Position numbers and translations under genes: made by a program
NCBI GenBank assembly: GCA_964347345.1
Contig: CAYFYB010000002.1
Span: 1 to 64,000, forward strand
Reading direction: 5' to 3'
Length of the DNA: 64,000 nt
DNA from: JAJISG01 sp964347345
GTDB taxonomy: Archaea; Thermoplasmatota; Thermoplasmata; RBG-16-68-12; JAJISG01
Notes under the pieces: model-generated
What the model saw: the letters and a program-made list of their open reading frames with translations, nothing else
What the model was told of the DNA's origin: nothing
The model's database searches: none
Shown here: piece by piece, positions 1 to 8,549 of the stretch
Layout: each line of letters opens with the position of its first letter
How positions within the stretch are numbered: the first letter of the stretch is position 1

Positions 1-45
1 GCCTTCGCAAGGCGGAGGTCGCGGGTTCGAGTCCCGCTGGGTCCA
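1..45 (+). tRNA. tRNA-Ala (CGC anticodon), 3' part
   Basis: The window opens inside a tRNA. Bases 4-10 are an anticodon loop TTCGCAA with anticodon CGC, flanked by the anticodon-stem strand GGCGG (11-15). The T arm is complete: GCGGG (21-25), loop TTCGAGT (26-32), CCCGC (33-37). The acceptor strand TGGGTCC (38-44) ends with discriminator A45. The T at position 70 (base 42) would pair with G3 to give the G3:U70 pair that defines alanine tRNAs, which fits the anticodon. CCA is not encoded. The 5' part lies outside the window. Confidence 0.9.
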
Positions 46-170
46 TCTTTAACGGGCTTCGAGCCTTTCAATAGCCTCTCGCGGCTTTCTCATAGTCTCA
101 GGAAGCGGGCTCCGGGGCAGCGAAAGGGCTTTTCATTGTGGCCCGAGACGCCTTCCACAGTGAGACATCA

Positions 171-180
171 AACTTATAAG
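171..180 (+). promoter_or_regulatory. TATA box upstream of the pnt operon
   Basis: The bases AACTTATAAG resemble an archaeal TATA box. It is the only good candidate seen between the tRNA and pntAA. Transcription would start near 200, giving pntAA a leader of about 250 bases, or else driving a separate RNA. Confidence 0.5.
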
Positions 181-199
181 AGGCTGGCGATGATACTTC

Positions 200-413
200 G
201 CGAAAGCAGGGGGTCATTCGGCCTTTGGCCAGTGACCTCATGCTCGAACAGTGAGGAGAATAGTAGGCAGGCTGGCGGCCATGAACATGACCTACCGCTC
301 CATCGACAACTACTGCTCTTCTTGCCTCCTTCGGTACGGGGAGGCTCCTCTTACCAACGGTTGCGTCGCCCTGCTTGAGGGCCGGGGGCCGTCGGTTCGA
401 GCCTCCTGTGACC
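200..413 (+). other. structured leader or small RNA candidate
   Basis: No convincing protein is encoded between the tRNA and pntAA (46-453). Several stems can be drawn: GGTCA/TGACC (212-216 with 233-237) enclosing GGCC/GGCC (220-223 with 227-230); GTAGG/CCTAC (263-267 with 291-295); GCCTCC/GGAGGC (324-329 with 340-345); CCCT/AGGG (369-372 with 378-381). It does not match RNase P, SRP or tRNA consensus elements by eye. It may be a regulatory leader of the transhydrogenase genes or an independent RNA. Confidence 0.35.
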
Positions 414-453
414 AAAGGAAGCAGCGTGCCAAGCTAGGGGAGGTTCAGGGCCG

Positions 454-1617
454 GTGATCATCGCAATCCCAAGGGAGATCCGGAAAGAAGAGAGACGGGT
501 GGCCCTAGTGCCGGAGACTGCGGGCCAGCTGGTGAAGGCTGGCTTTGAGGTCAGGGTAGAGGCAGGCTCTGGAAAGAAGGCCTTCTTCCCCGATGACGCC
601 TACCGAGAGGTCGGTGCGAACGTCACTCGTGAGTCCTCCCAGGTGTGGGGCGCAGCCGAGATCCTGGTCAAGGTAGGACCGCCTGCCCCGCGGAAGGGGA
701 AGCATGAGGTCGATATGCTCCAGGAGGGTGGAGCCATTATGGGTTTCCTGGACCCCCTGGGGGATCCCATGATGGTGAGGCGGCTGGCTGACCGAAAGGT
801 CACCGCCTTCAGTATGGAGATGATACCCCGGATTGCCCGGGCTCAGAGCATGGACGCCCTCTCCTCCCAGGCCTCAGTGGCCGGATACAAGGCCGCCCTG
901 CTAGCAGCGACGTCCCTGGGCAAGTTCTTCCCCATGCTGACGACAGCGGCCGGGACAGTGCGGCCCGCTAGAGTTTTCGTCATCGGAGCCGGTGTCGCGG
1001 GTTTACAGGCCATCGCCACTTCCCGTCGCCTAGGCGCGGTGGTGGAGGCCTTTGACATCCGTACGGCAGCGAAGGAAGAGGTGGAGAGCCTGGGGGCGAA
1101 GTTCGTGGTTGTGGAGCTAGATGAGGAGACAGAGGAGGCGGGCGGATACGCTAAAGAGGTCAGCGAGGCCGCCAAGAGGCGAGAGCAGGAGGTGCTGGCC
1201 AGCCATGTGGCCGCATCGGATGTGGTCATCACTACGGCTCAGGTTCCCGGGCGGAGGGCTCCCCTCCTCGTGACCAAGGAGATGGTGGCAGCCATGAAAC
1301 CGGGCTCCGTGATTGTGGACCTAGCCTCTGAGCAGGGAGGTAACTGCGAGGCCACACGCCCGGGCAGGGAGGTGATGTGTGACGGCGTCACAGTCATGGG
1401 ACCGGTCAACCTGCCATCCTCCATGCCCCTCCACGCAAGCCAGCTGTACTCTAGGAACGTCGCGGCCCTGCTCCAAAACGTTGTGCGGGACGGAGAACTT
1501 CACATGGACTTCAGTGACGAAATCATCGATGGATGTTGTGTGAGCTACAACGGCGAGGTTCGCCACGCGAGAGTTCGGGAGGCAATCGATCTGGAGGGGT
1601 CGAAGAAGGCTCAATAG
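454..1617 (+). CDS. pntAA: NAD(P) transhydrogenase subunit alpha, part 1 (PntAA)
   Basis: NAD(H)-binding domain I of proton-translocating transhydrogenase, which passes hydride between NADH and NADP+ using the proton gradient. The protein (387 aa) begins with the family pattern MIIAIPREIRKEERRVALVP, has the dinucleotide-binding glycine motif VIGAGVAGLQAI near residue 175 and the GPVNLPSSMPLHAS region near residue 320. This is the usual length for the split alpha subunit. The GTG start at 454 follows a GGGGAGG ribosome site at 437-443. It is first in a tight three-gene operon with pntAB (12-base gap) and pntB. It likely supplies NADPH. Confidence 0.95.
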   Translation: MIIAIPREIRKEERRVALVPETAGQLVKAGFEVRVEAGSGKKAFFPDDAYREVGANVTRESSQVWGAAEILVKVGPPAPRKGKHEVDMLQEGGAIMGFLDPLGDPMMVRRLADRKVTAFSMEMIPRIARAQSMDALSSQASVAGYKAALLAATSLGKFFPMLTTAAGTVRPARVFVIGAGVAGLQAIATSRRLGAVVEAFDIRTAAKEEVESLGAKFVVVELDEETEEAGGYAKEVSEAAKRREQEVLASHVAASDVVITTAQVPGRRAPLLVTKEMVAAMKPGSVIVDLASEQGGNCEATRPGREVMCDGVTVMGPVNLPSSMPLHASQLYSRNVAALLQNVVRDGELHMDFSDEIIDGCCVSYNGEVRHARVREAIDLEGSKKAQ

Positions 1618-1629
1618 GGGAGGACGAGA

Positions 1630-1911
1630 ATGCACGATCTGCTGATCATAGGCATCATTGCCTTCGTATTGGCCATGTTCGTGGGTCTGGAGGTCATTAC
1701 CAAGGTTCCACCAACGCTTCACACGCCCCTGATGTCCGGGGCTAACGCCATCTCAGGCATTGTCCTCATAGGGGCCCTAATCGTCGCAGGCTCAGGTGAG
1801 TGGGGCCTCTCTGTGGCATTGGGCCTCATCGCCATCGTGCTGGCAACAGTCAACGTCGTCGGGGGTTTTCTGGTGACGGATCGTATGCTGCAGATGTTCA
1901 AGAGGGAGTAG
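1630..1911 (+). CDS. pntAB: NAD(P) transhydrogenase subunit alpha, part 2 (PntAB)
   Basis: Small membrane subunit (93 aa) forming part of the proton channel (domain II). It has three hydrophobic helices with the family signature HTPLMSGANAISGIVLIG around residues 30-47 and a third segment ending in GGFLVTDRMLQMF. Length is normal for the split subunit. It lies 12 bases after pntAA and 8 before pntB, so the three are almost certainly co-transcribed. A GGGGAGG motif precedes the ATG. Confidence 0.95.
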   Translation: MHDLLIIGIIAFVLAMFVGLEVITKVPPTLHTPLMSGANAISGIVLIGALIVAGSGEWGLSVALGLIAIVLATVNVVGGFLVTDRMLQMFKRE

Positions 1912-1919
1912 GCTGAGAC

Positions 1920-3323
1920 ATGGCAGACTGGCTGCTGTCCTTCATCGAGCTGGCGTACCTCCTGGCGGCATCCCTCTTCATCCTAGGACTCCGCTACTTG
2001 AACTCACCCGCCACCGGCAGGAAGGGCAACCTATTGGCTTCCATCGGCATGCTCATCGCGATAGTCGCCACTCTTCTGGACCGTCAGGTTCTCAACTATG
2101 AGATGGTCCTCGCAGGAATCCTCATCGGCTCGGTCCTCGGGGCCATGGGGGCTAGGCTCGTCAAGATGACGGCCATGCCCCAGATGGTGGGCCTCTTCAA
2201 CGGTTTCGGCGGGGGCGCTTCTGCACTGGTGGCCATAGCCGAGTTCTGGCGCCTGATGGGCTCAGAGCAGGCCATCCCACTTGACACTTCTGTCACCGTC
2301 ATGGCTGGCATTCTCATCGGTGGAACCACTCTCACGGGAAGCTTGGTGGCCTTTGGCAAGCTGCAAGGCCTGGTTACAGGTGCCCCCGTGACCTATCCCT
2401 TGCAGCACCCCATCAACGGAGTTCTCCTCGTCGCCTTCGTCGTCGGCGGTGCCTATCTCCTCTTTGCTGAGGTTAACCCGACCCTCTTCCTGGTCCTCGT
2501 GGCCCTCGCCCTCGTCCTCGGAGTACTCGTGGTCATCCCGATCGGCGGTGCGGACATGCCTGTGGTCATCTCCCTCCTGAACTCTTTCTCAGGCCTGGCC
2601 GCCAGCACGGCGGGCTTCATCCTGATGAACTTCGCCCTGATCATATCCGGTGCCCTGGTGGGGGCCGCAGGCCTCATCCTGACGCAGATCATGACGAAGG
2701 CCATGAACCGCTCGCTGACCAACGTCCTCTTTGGGGCCTTCGGTGCCGGCGAGAAGGCCGTGGGAAGCAGTCCGATGCTCGCAGAGGGGAGAACCGTCCG
2801 CTCGATAGATGCAGAGGAGGCCGCCATGGTTATGGGCTACGCCCGCAATGTCATCATCGTTCCTGGGTTCGGAATGGCGGCGGCTCAGGCACAGCATACG
2901 GTCGCAGAACTGGCGGAACTGCTGGAGCGGCGGGGAGTGGAAGTCAAATACGCCATCCATCCCGTGGCCGGTCGCATGCCAGGGCACATGAACGTGCTGC
3001 TGGCGGAGGCCAACGTGCCTTACACGAAGCTCTATGACATGGACGACGTCAACCCGGAGTTTGAGAGGACGGAAGTAGGCTTGGTCATTGGGGCTAATGA
3101 CGTCGTGAACCCGGCAGCGAGGCACGACAGAGGGAGTCCTATCTACGGCATGCCCATCCTCAACGTGGATAAGGCCCGTCACGTAATCGTCATCAAGCGC
3201 AGTCTCAATCCGGGCTTCTCAGGCATCGACAACGAGCTGTTTTACGAGGAGAGGACGATGATGCTCTTCGGCCACGCCCGGGAGATGGTGATGGAGCTGA
3301 TTAATGAGATTAAACAGCTCTAG
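1920..3323 (+). CDS. pntB: NAD(P) transhydrogenase subunit beta (PntB)
   Basis: Beta subunit (467 aa): about nine N-terminal membrane helices completing the proton channel, then the cytosolic NADP(H)-binding domain III. Family hallmarks are GGGASALVA (near residue 99), the NADP domain start YARNVIIVPGFGMAAAQAQH (near residue 308), HPVAGRMPGHMNVLLAEA and GANDVVNPAA near residue 390. Length is usual for the family. It is last in the pntAA-pntAB-pntB operon and converges on the SirB1-like gene, 32 bases away. Confidence 0.96.
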   Translation: MADWLLSFIELAYLLAASLFILGLRYLNSPATGRKGNLLASIGMLIAIVATLLDRQVLNYEMVLAGILIGSVLGAMGARLVKMTAMPQMVGLFNGFGGGASALVAIAEFWRLMGSEQAIPLDTSVTVMAGILIGGTTLTGSLVAFGKLQGLVTGAPVTYPLQHPINGVLLVAFVVGGAYLLFAEVNPTLFLVLVALALVLGVLVVIPIGGADMPVVISLLNSFSGLAASTAGFILMNFALIISGALVGAAGLILTQIMTKAMNRSLTNVLFGAFGAGEKAVGSSPMLAEGRTVRSIDAEEAAMVMGYARNVIIVPGFGMAAAQAQHTVAELAELLERRGVEVKYAIHPVAGRMPGHMNVLLAEANVPYTKLYDMDDVNPEFERTEVGLVIGANDVVNPAARHDRGSPIYGMPILNVDKARHVIVIKRSLNPGFSGIDNELFYEERTMMLFGHAREMVMELINEIKQL

Positions 3324-3355
3324 GATGCCATGAATGCCCGACGACCAAACGAGGG

Positions 3356-4177
3356 CTACCGGAACTTGGCCAGCTGGCTCTCGATCTCCCTCAAGTGGGC
3401 TTCGATTACCTCCGCATCTTCGGCATGAGGATGCAGCTCACGGTAGCGAGCCAGGTCTGACCTCGCCGTTACGAAATTGCCCATCTCGTAGTAAACGAGG
3501 CCCCTATCTCTCACATCCACCGCTGAGTCGGGGTTCAAAAGGAGGATGAGGTCCAGAACCTGGATCAGCCTGTCGAAGTCCTCAGATCTCATATATATCC
3601 CCTTGAGGTTGTTCAGCATTCTAGAAAGGAATTGCCGCTCCGTCACAGATTGAAGGAAGGCCGGATCCATGGCCAACTGGTCCTGATAGAGTTCGTCTAA
3701 CAGATGCTTGAGATCTCCCTCTTTGAGCATTCTGCCGGCGTTGTAGGGGTCCAGGAGGATGACCTCATCGGAACCTTCGTACTTCACCAGGAAATGCCCT
3801 GGAAAGCCGATCCCGAACAGTGGAAGCCCCAGTCGTCTGCCCAGATGTACGTAGATGAGGGAAAGGGTGATGGGTATGCCAAGCCTGCGGTCAAGAGCGT
3901 CCTGGAGGAAGCTGTTTCTGGGGTCGTAGTAGTCCTCGGAATTGCCCTTGAAACCAAGTTCTTCGAAGAGGTATGCGTTGAGAATCTCCAGTATCTCCTC
4001 CGCCGAGCTGACTCCCTTGACACGAATCGCCAACTCTTCGCTCATTCCTCCCAAGATCTCCCTGTATTGAGAGGAATCACTCCGGGGTGCCCCCAGCTGA
4101 CCCAGGATTAGGGCTGCTGTCACGAGGTCCAGGGGCTCCCTGCTTAGGAGCCTCGCCATCTCCTCCTTCAGGTCCAT
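3356..4177 (-). CDS. SirB1/transglutaminase-like protein with TPR tail
   Basis: A 273-residue protein of the SirB1/YchA type (COG2912). An N-terminal helical part leads into the core with YYDPRNSFLQDALDRRLGIP and the pattern FGIGFPGHFLVKY near residue 125, where a His and nearby Asp (LLDPY) recall the transglutaminase fold. A C-terminal TPR-like region follows (residues 180-265). The biochemical role of the family is not settled. A TATA-like CTTTAGTTC on the minus strand near 4205 sits about 28 bases before the ATG, so the message is probably leaderless. Confidence 0.8.
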   Translation of the reverse strand: MDLKEEMARLLSREPLDLVTAALILGQLGAPRSDSSQYREILGGMSEELAIRVKGVSSAEEILEILNAYLFEELGFKGNSEDYYDPRNSFLQDALDRRLGIPITLSLIYVHLGRRLGLPLFGIGFPGHFLVKYEGSDEVILLDPYNAGRMLKEGDLKHLLDELYQDQLAMDPAFLQSVTERQFLSRMLNNLKGIYMRSEDFDRLIQVLDLILLLNPDSAVDVRDRGLVYYEMGNFVTARSDLARYRELHPHAEDAEVIEAHLREIESQLAKFR

Positions 4178-4248
4178 CTACAGGGAGGAGTAGTCAGGAA
4201 AGAACTAAAGGCTGACGCTTATGAGAACGCGGCCGGATGCCATGGAAC

Positions 4249-4794
4249 CTAGCTCCTGCCGCCCTGGCCCTTTCCGCCACCTTCAACGGTGCTCTCTTCA
4301 ACCTCTTCGGTACTCTTCTTCGCGGCGGAGCCCTTCTTTCGCTTGGGAGGTGCCTTGGGAGGTTTGGCCGCTTCCTTGCCCGCGGTCAAGAGGGACCTTG
4401 CGTCTTCGATGATACCCTGGAGCACCCCCACTACATCCTCGACTATCGCTACCGAACCAACAAGGGCCCCGACAATCCCGAATAGGCCTCCGATACGTCC
4501 GGCGGTTCCACCGAGGGCGAGCAGGCCGATGGAGGAAACGAGGGCGAGCAGGATCCCCGTGACCTGACTCTCCCGGAACTTTCCCACGGCCAGCAACAGG
4601 ATTGCCCCCAGAACGATGTCGACGACAACGGCGGAGAGGCTCCTGAGCTGAATCTGATCCAGAGGGGTTTGTATGACCAATAGGGTCGGAGACAGCGCGA
4701 TGGCCAGGATGCCTCCGACGAGAATCAGCTGGCGGGCAGCAGTGGCTGTAACCTTCTCCCCATCGTCCGCTGACAGCTTCATTCTGTCTCGCAT
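4249..4794 (-). CDS. small membrane protein with basic/acidic tail
   Basis: I do not recognise this 181-residue protein. It has about four hydrophobic segments between residues 20 and 125 (for example LILVGGILAIALSPTLLVI and VTGILLALVSSIGLLALGG), then a hydrophilic tail rich in Lys, Ala, Pro and Glu, ending in a Gly-rich stretch. The tail could be cytoplasmic. The ATG at 4794 follows GGGGAGGA at a good distance, with a TATA-like GGTTTATTAG near 4835. The neighbouring SagB-type gene is divergent. Confidence 0.7.
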   Translation of the reverse strand: MRDRMKLSADDGEKVTATAARQLILVGGILAIALSPTLLVIQTPLDQIQLRSLSAVVVDIVLGAILLLAVGKFRESQVTGILLALVSSIGLLALGGTAGRIGGLFGIVGALVGSVAIVEDVVGVLQGIIEDARSLLTAGKEAAKPPKAPPKRKKGSAAKKSTEEVEESTVEGGGKGQGGRS

Positions 4795-4898
4795 ATTCTG
4801 TCCTCCCCTGGCGTCCGTAAGAAGCCTGAGCTAATAAACCTGATATCGTCTCGAGCCGCAGGCGCAATCCTCCGACAGAGATAAGAGGGGTACGCTCC

Positions 4899-6485
4899 AT
4901 GAGCGAGGGAAGGGAGGTTCTGTCAGTTAACGCGAACACACAGCTGGCTCGGGATTATCACGACGTGACGAAGCACTCCCCAGAGAGCGTGAGAATGAGC
5001 CGGCACCGCCTTGACTGGGCAAACAAGCCCCACCCCTTCAAGGTTTACCGGGGACTTCCAACCACGCCCCTCCCGAGGGGCTTCCCCGAACCTTCCATGA
5101 ATACTATTGAAGCGATTTCCTCGCGGGCGGACGGAGAAAGGGTTCTGGATCTGGCAACCCTGGCTCAGGTCCTTTACTTCTCCGCTGGGATAACAAAGAA
5201 GACGGTCCTGCCCGGAGGGGAGGAGTTTTACTTCCGAGCGGCGGCCTGCGCGGGAGCCCTCTACCCTGTGGAGGTCTATGTGGTCTCCGACGGCGTCCGA
5301 GACCTTCCGGCGGGCGTCTACCACTTCTCCCCCAAGGAGTTCACCCTCACGGAACTCAGAAAGGGCGATTTCCGTCCCTACTTGGCGGATGCAATGCACA
5401 AAGATGCGGAGGGCTGTTCGGTCACCATCGTACTAACGGGTATCTTCTGGCGAAGCGCCTGGAAGTACCAGACCCGCTCCTACCGCTACTGCTTCTGGGA
5501 CTCTGGGACGATCCTCTCAAACACTCTGGCGGTGGCCACAGCTGCAGGTCTGAGGGCCGAGGTTGCAGCTGGCTTCATCGATGAGCGCGTGGACCGTCTT
5601 CTGGGCGTCGACGGGAAGCAGGAGGGCACCCTTTGCCTCGTCTCTATCGGGCGTAGCGCGGAGGTTAAGGCCGGAGGCCAGCAGCTGCCCACGCTCGACG
5701 TAGACGCAGCTCCTCTTACTAGGGAAGAGGTGGAGTATCCCGACATCCACAGAATTCACAGCGCTTCGCATCTGACAAGTCGAGAGGAGGTGGGCTCCTG
5801 GCGTGGTTCTCTTCGACGAGAGCGTCTCACGCCTCACGGCCAGACGTTCCACCTGACGACCAGTCCCGAGCCGTCTAGGCCTCTGGGTGAGGTCATCCGA
5901 CGCCGTGGTTCCACCCGACGATTCCGACTTGCCCCTATTGGTCTCGACCAGCTCGGCAGCATCCTCGTTTCCTCCACCCAAGGGTTTGAAGCCGACTTCC
6001 TCAACGGATCTGAGACAACCCTCCTGGACATCTACCTCATTGTCAACTCCGTGGACGGCCTCCCGTCTGGTGCATACTTCTTCCATCAACCACCAAGTAG
6101 TCTAGAGCAGCTCAAGGAAGGTTTATTTCGCAGGACCGCGGGCTACCTCTGCCTTGAACAGCCCCTGGCCGCGGAGGCCAGTGCCGTTGTCTTCTTCCTC
6201 TCCGACCTCCGAAAGGTCCTGAGGAGGTTCGGGAACAGGGGTTATAGAGCTGCCCAGCTGGAGGCAGGCGTCATCGGCGGAAGGATGTATCTCGCGGCCT
6301 ACTCCCTTGGCCTGGGAGCCACAGGCCTCACCTTCTACGACGACGAAGTCACCACCTTCTTCGAGCCCCACGCTCAAGGGAAGGACGCCATCTTCGTCGT
6401 GGCCCTAGGTCGAGCAGGTAAGGTCAAGACCTCCGTCGTCAGCCTCGAATTGCCCCAGGTCTCAGTCCCCCGAGAAAGGGCATGA
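4899..6485 (+). CDS. SagB/ThcOx-type nitroreductase-fold protein, two tandem domains
   Basis: The protein (528 aa) contains two copies of the FMN-dependent nitroreductase/SagB fold. Domain 1 (about residues 50-260) has LAQVLYFSAGI, RAAACAGALYPVEVYVV and AGVYHF, typical of SagB/ThcOx dehydrogenases that oxidise azoline rings in peptides or have unknown substrates. Domain 2 (about 310-520) starts at RRRGSTRRF and ends with GATGLTFYDDEVTTFFEPH. Tandem SagB domains occur in standalone archaeal and bacterial proteins. No cyclodehydratase (YcaO) or precursor peptide was seen in the window, so peptide modification is not supported and the substrate is unknown. Confidence 0.8.
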   Translation: MSEGREVLSVNANTQLARDYHDVTKHSPESVRMSRHRLDWANKPHPFKVYRGLPTTPLPRGFPEPSMNTIEAISSRADGERVLDLATLAQVLYFSAGITKKTVLPGGEEFYFRAAACAGALYPVEVYVVSDGVRDLPAGVYHFSPKEFTLTELRKGDFRPYLADAMHKDAEGCSVTIVLTGIFWRSAWKYQTRSYRYCFWDSGTILSNTLAVATAAGLRAEVAAGFIDERVDRLLGVDGKQEGTLCLVSIGRSAEVKAGGQQLPTLDVDAAPLTREEVEYPDIHRIHSASHLTSREEVGSWRGSLRRERLTPHGQTFHLTTSPEPSRPLGEVIRRRGSTRRFRLAPIGLDQLGSILVSSTQGFEADFLNGSETTLLDIYLIVNSVDGLPSGAYFFHQPPSSLEQLKEGLFRRTAGYLCLEQPLAAEASAVVFFLSDLRKVLRRFGNRGYRAAQLEAGVIGGRMYLAAYSLGLGATGLTFYDDEVTTFFEPHAQGKDAIFVVALGRAGKVKTSVVSLELPQVSVPRERA

Positions 6486-6610
6486 AGGTACCGGGTCTCT
6501 GGCTTCGAATCTGTTCCCAACCGCCCCCTCCGGCTCCCTGACATCCCCCAGAAGGACGGGGAAGAGATGGGCAACGAGGCTGTCGCTCTCCCTTTCTGCA
6601 ATTAGGAACG

Positions 6611-6621
6611 CTAGCTTATTA
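6611..6621 (+). promoter_or_regulatory. TATA box for the MFS transporter gene
   Basis: The bases TAGCTTATTAAGG include a TATA-like element centred about 28 bases before the GTG at 6646, which points to a leaderless message. The rest of the 160-base gap (6486-6645) shows nothing else. Confidence 0.55.
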
Positions 6622-6645
6622 AGGTGGAGAATCTGGGGGCTTTTC

Positions 6646-7911
6646 GTGCCATCCGACGACCCACGAACCAACGGGAACCCTGGGACCTCCGGCCAGAGTT
6701 GGGTCAATTCCACCATCCCATTCAAGGTCGGGGAGGGTACCAGCGGCCCGATGGTTCCCCTCTTGGCTCAGAGCGTGGGTTCGTCCCTTTCGCAGGTAGG
6801 CCTCATGGAAGCCATCTTCTCCCTTTCCGCAATGGTAGGGAGCTTCATCTGGGGCAGGGCCTCGGACGGATTACAGAGGAGAAGGGCTTTCATCCTGATA
6901 GGATTCGCGGGCACCGCCATAGCCCTCGTGATGATGGGGCTCTCCACCAGCTTCACGGAGATCATGGCCTTCAGGGCCCTTCACGGTTTCCTCATAGCAG
7001 CTTACGTCGCGGTTGCGGGCGCCCTCCTCATCGAGAGATCGAGCAGAGAGAGGCTGGGGCGGGATATGGGTTACATGAACATGGTCGGAGGCTATGCTTT
7101 CATTGGCGGCATGCTGCTGGGCGCAGTGGTCGTGGTCTTACTAGGGATCCGGGACCTCTTCTTCATAGCGGCCTTTTTGACCGCCACATCCCTGGGAGCC
7201 TCTGTCTTACTGATTAGGGAACCGAAAGCCATCATGAAAAGGGTCGAAATCCACGAGAACCTGGCCGACGTTCCCGTGCCCGCCCTGAATGTCATCGTCC
7301 AGAGAAGGCTCGTGCATTTGGGTGCCTTGATCCACCGGCCAAAGCTGACGCCGATTCGCAAACAGGTGCTTCTGTACCTTCTAGCCCTCTTCGGTGTCAT
7401 GGTCGGTGGCGTAGCCACCTTTGCCCTCTTCCCCCTCCTCCTCTGGACATCTTTCGGCGCGAGTCCGGTGGTAATCTTCTTGGTACTGCTCGGAGGCTCC
7501 TTCCTTTCCGCTCTCTTCTACATGCCCATTGGTCGGCTGGCGGACCGGCTTGGGTTCAAAAGGATGCTGACCATGGGCCTAGGACTGCGCTCCTTGGTCT
7601 TCGTCTTGCTCGCGATATCTCTCCTTCTCTTTCAGAGCCTGCTTTTCGTAGGCTTCATCAACCTGCTAGCGGGAGTCACCTGGGCCTTCATCATGACGAC
7701 GGGGCCGACAGCCCTCTTCCGGACCTTCGACATACAGAGACGAGGGGAGATGATGGGCTACTACAACATGTTCCTGGGATTGGGGTCAGCCGCGGGAGCC
7801 GCCGCGGGAGGTTTCATCGCCCATTTCTTCGGCTTTGTTACGCTCCTTACCTTCTCTGCGCTGATGACTGCTGTTTCGACCCTGGTCATTGGAAGGCTGC
7901 AGTTCCGATGA
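6646..7911 (+). CDS. major facilitator superfamily transporter
   Basis: A 421-residue integral membrane protein with about 12 helices. The loop between helices 2 and 3 carries GRASDGLQRRRAFIL, the MFS motif A, and a second copy GRLADRLGFKRML follows helix 8. Residues 1-25 form a hydrophilic start. The substrate cannot be read from the sequence. The GTG start is set by the TATA box 28 bases upstream. The next gene starts 67 bases downstream from its own promoter. Confidence 0.88.
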   Translation: MPSDDPRTNGNPGTSGQSWVNSTIPFKVGEGTSGPMVPLLAQSVGSSLSQVGLMEAIFSLSAMVGSFIWGRASDGLQRRRAFILIGFAGTAIALVMMGLSTSFTEIMAFRALHGFLIAAYVAVAGALLIERSSRERLGRDMGYMNMVGGYAFIGGMLLGAVVVVLLGIRDLFFIAAFLTATSLGASVLLIREPKAIMKRVEIHENLADVPVPALNVIVQRRLVHLGALIHRPKLTPIRKQVLLYLLALFGVMVGGVATFALFPLLLWTSFGASPVVIFLVLLGGSFLSALFYMPIGRLADRLGFKRMLTMGLGLRSLVFVLLAISLLLFQSLLFVGFINLLAGVTWAFIMTTGPTALFRTFDIQRRGEMMGYYNMFLGLGSAAGAAAGGFIAHFFGFVTLLTFSALMTAVSTLVIGRLQFR

Positions 7912-7939
7912 GGGAATTCCCGCCTCCTATGTCGCAAGA

Positions 7940-7949
7940 AAGTATAAAG
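7940..7949 (+). promoter_or_regulatory. TATA box for the winged-helix regulator
   Basis: AAGTATAAAG lies about 33 bases before the ATG at 7979, the spacing of a leaderless or near-leaderless archaeal transcript. It supports choosing 7979 over upstream in-frame starts at 7889 or 7955, which would lie before or at the transcription start. Confidence 0.55.
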
Positions 7950-7978
7950 TTGCGATGAGGGCTACCAAGTTCAGCGTC

Positions 7979-8461
7979 ATGCCCGGGGACGAGGAGAAGG
8001 TGGACCTCGAGGATTTGGCTGTCAAGATCGAGCAGCTGGAGAAAGCTATGGACCGCTTAACGAGGCCGTACACTCAGCTGGTGGGCTACCTCGAGAGACT
8101 TCAGGAGATCTCCAGATCCTACTTCCGCCTGCTGGAGATGCTTCAGCGGTATGGCTCCCTCTCCCCCGACATGGCCATCCCGGAAATAAAGGACCCCATA
8201 TCCCGCGAGATCATCAAGGCCCTCTTCGAGAAAGGTGGTCGGAACATCTCCCAGATCACGGAGGCCCTACGTGTCCGAAGGGGGACCGCTTCTAGAAGGA
8301 TCGTGCGAGAGAGGCTCAAGGGCCTGGAGAAGAAGGGAGTGGTTGTGTCGACCCCAGGTTCGAGGGGAAGGGTCTACGATGTCTCAGAGGCTACAGTGCT
8401 CCGATGGTCCAGGGTGCTGGGGCTTGTGGCATCGGAATCGGAGGAGGTTCATTCGCGCTGA
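7979..8461 (+). CDS. winged-helix transcriptional regulator
   Basis: A 160-residue protein beginning MPGDEEKVDLEDL. Residues 5-55 look like a coiled coil (LAVKIEQLEKAMDRL and following). The C-terminal half has a winged-helix DNA-binding domain: ISREIIKALFEKGGRNISQI, then ITEALRVRRGTASRRIVRERLKGL, then a wing EKKGVVVSTPGSRGRVY. This is the layout of many small archaeal wHTH regulators. Two small acidic and basic proteins follow in what looks like one unit, so the regulator may act on or with them. Its target is unknown. Confidence 0.75.
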   Translation: MPGDEEKVDLEDLAVKIEQLEKAMDRLTRPYTQLVGYLERLQEISRSYFRLLEMLQRYGSLSPDMAIPEIKDPISREIIKALFEKGGRNISQITEALRVRRGTASRRIVRERLKGLEKKGVVVSTPGSRGRVYDVSEATVLRWSRVLGLVASESEEVHSR

Positions 8462-8549
8462 GAATCTATCCTGCCGAATCCGTATCTGGTCACAAGTGTC
8501 CACTTCGTTTATTATGGAGATCGGGGATGAGAAGTCGAAGGTGGATAGC

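Noticed and set aside
359..414. tRNA-like sequence ending GGTTCGAGCC...TGTGACCA
   Set aside because: A seven-base acceptor-like pairing with GGTTGCG can be drawn, but the whole is only 56 bases and the T stem does not pair, so it is not a functional tRNA.
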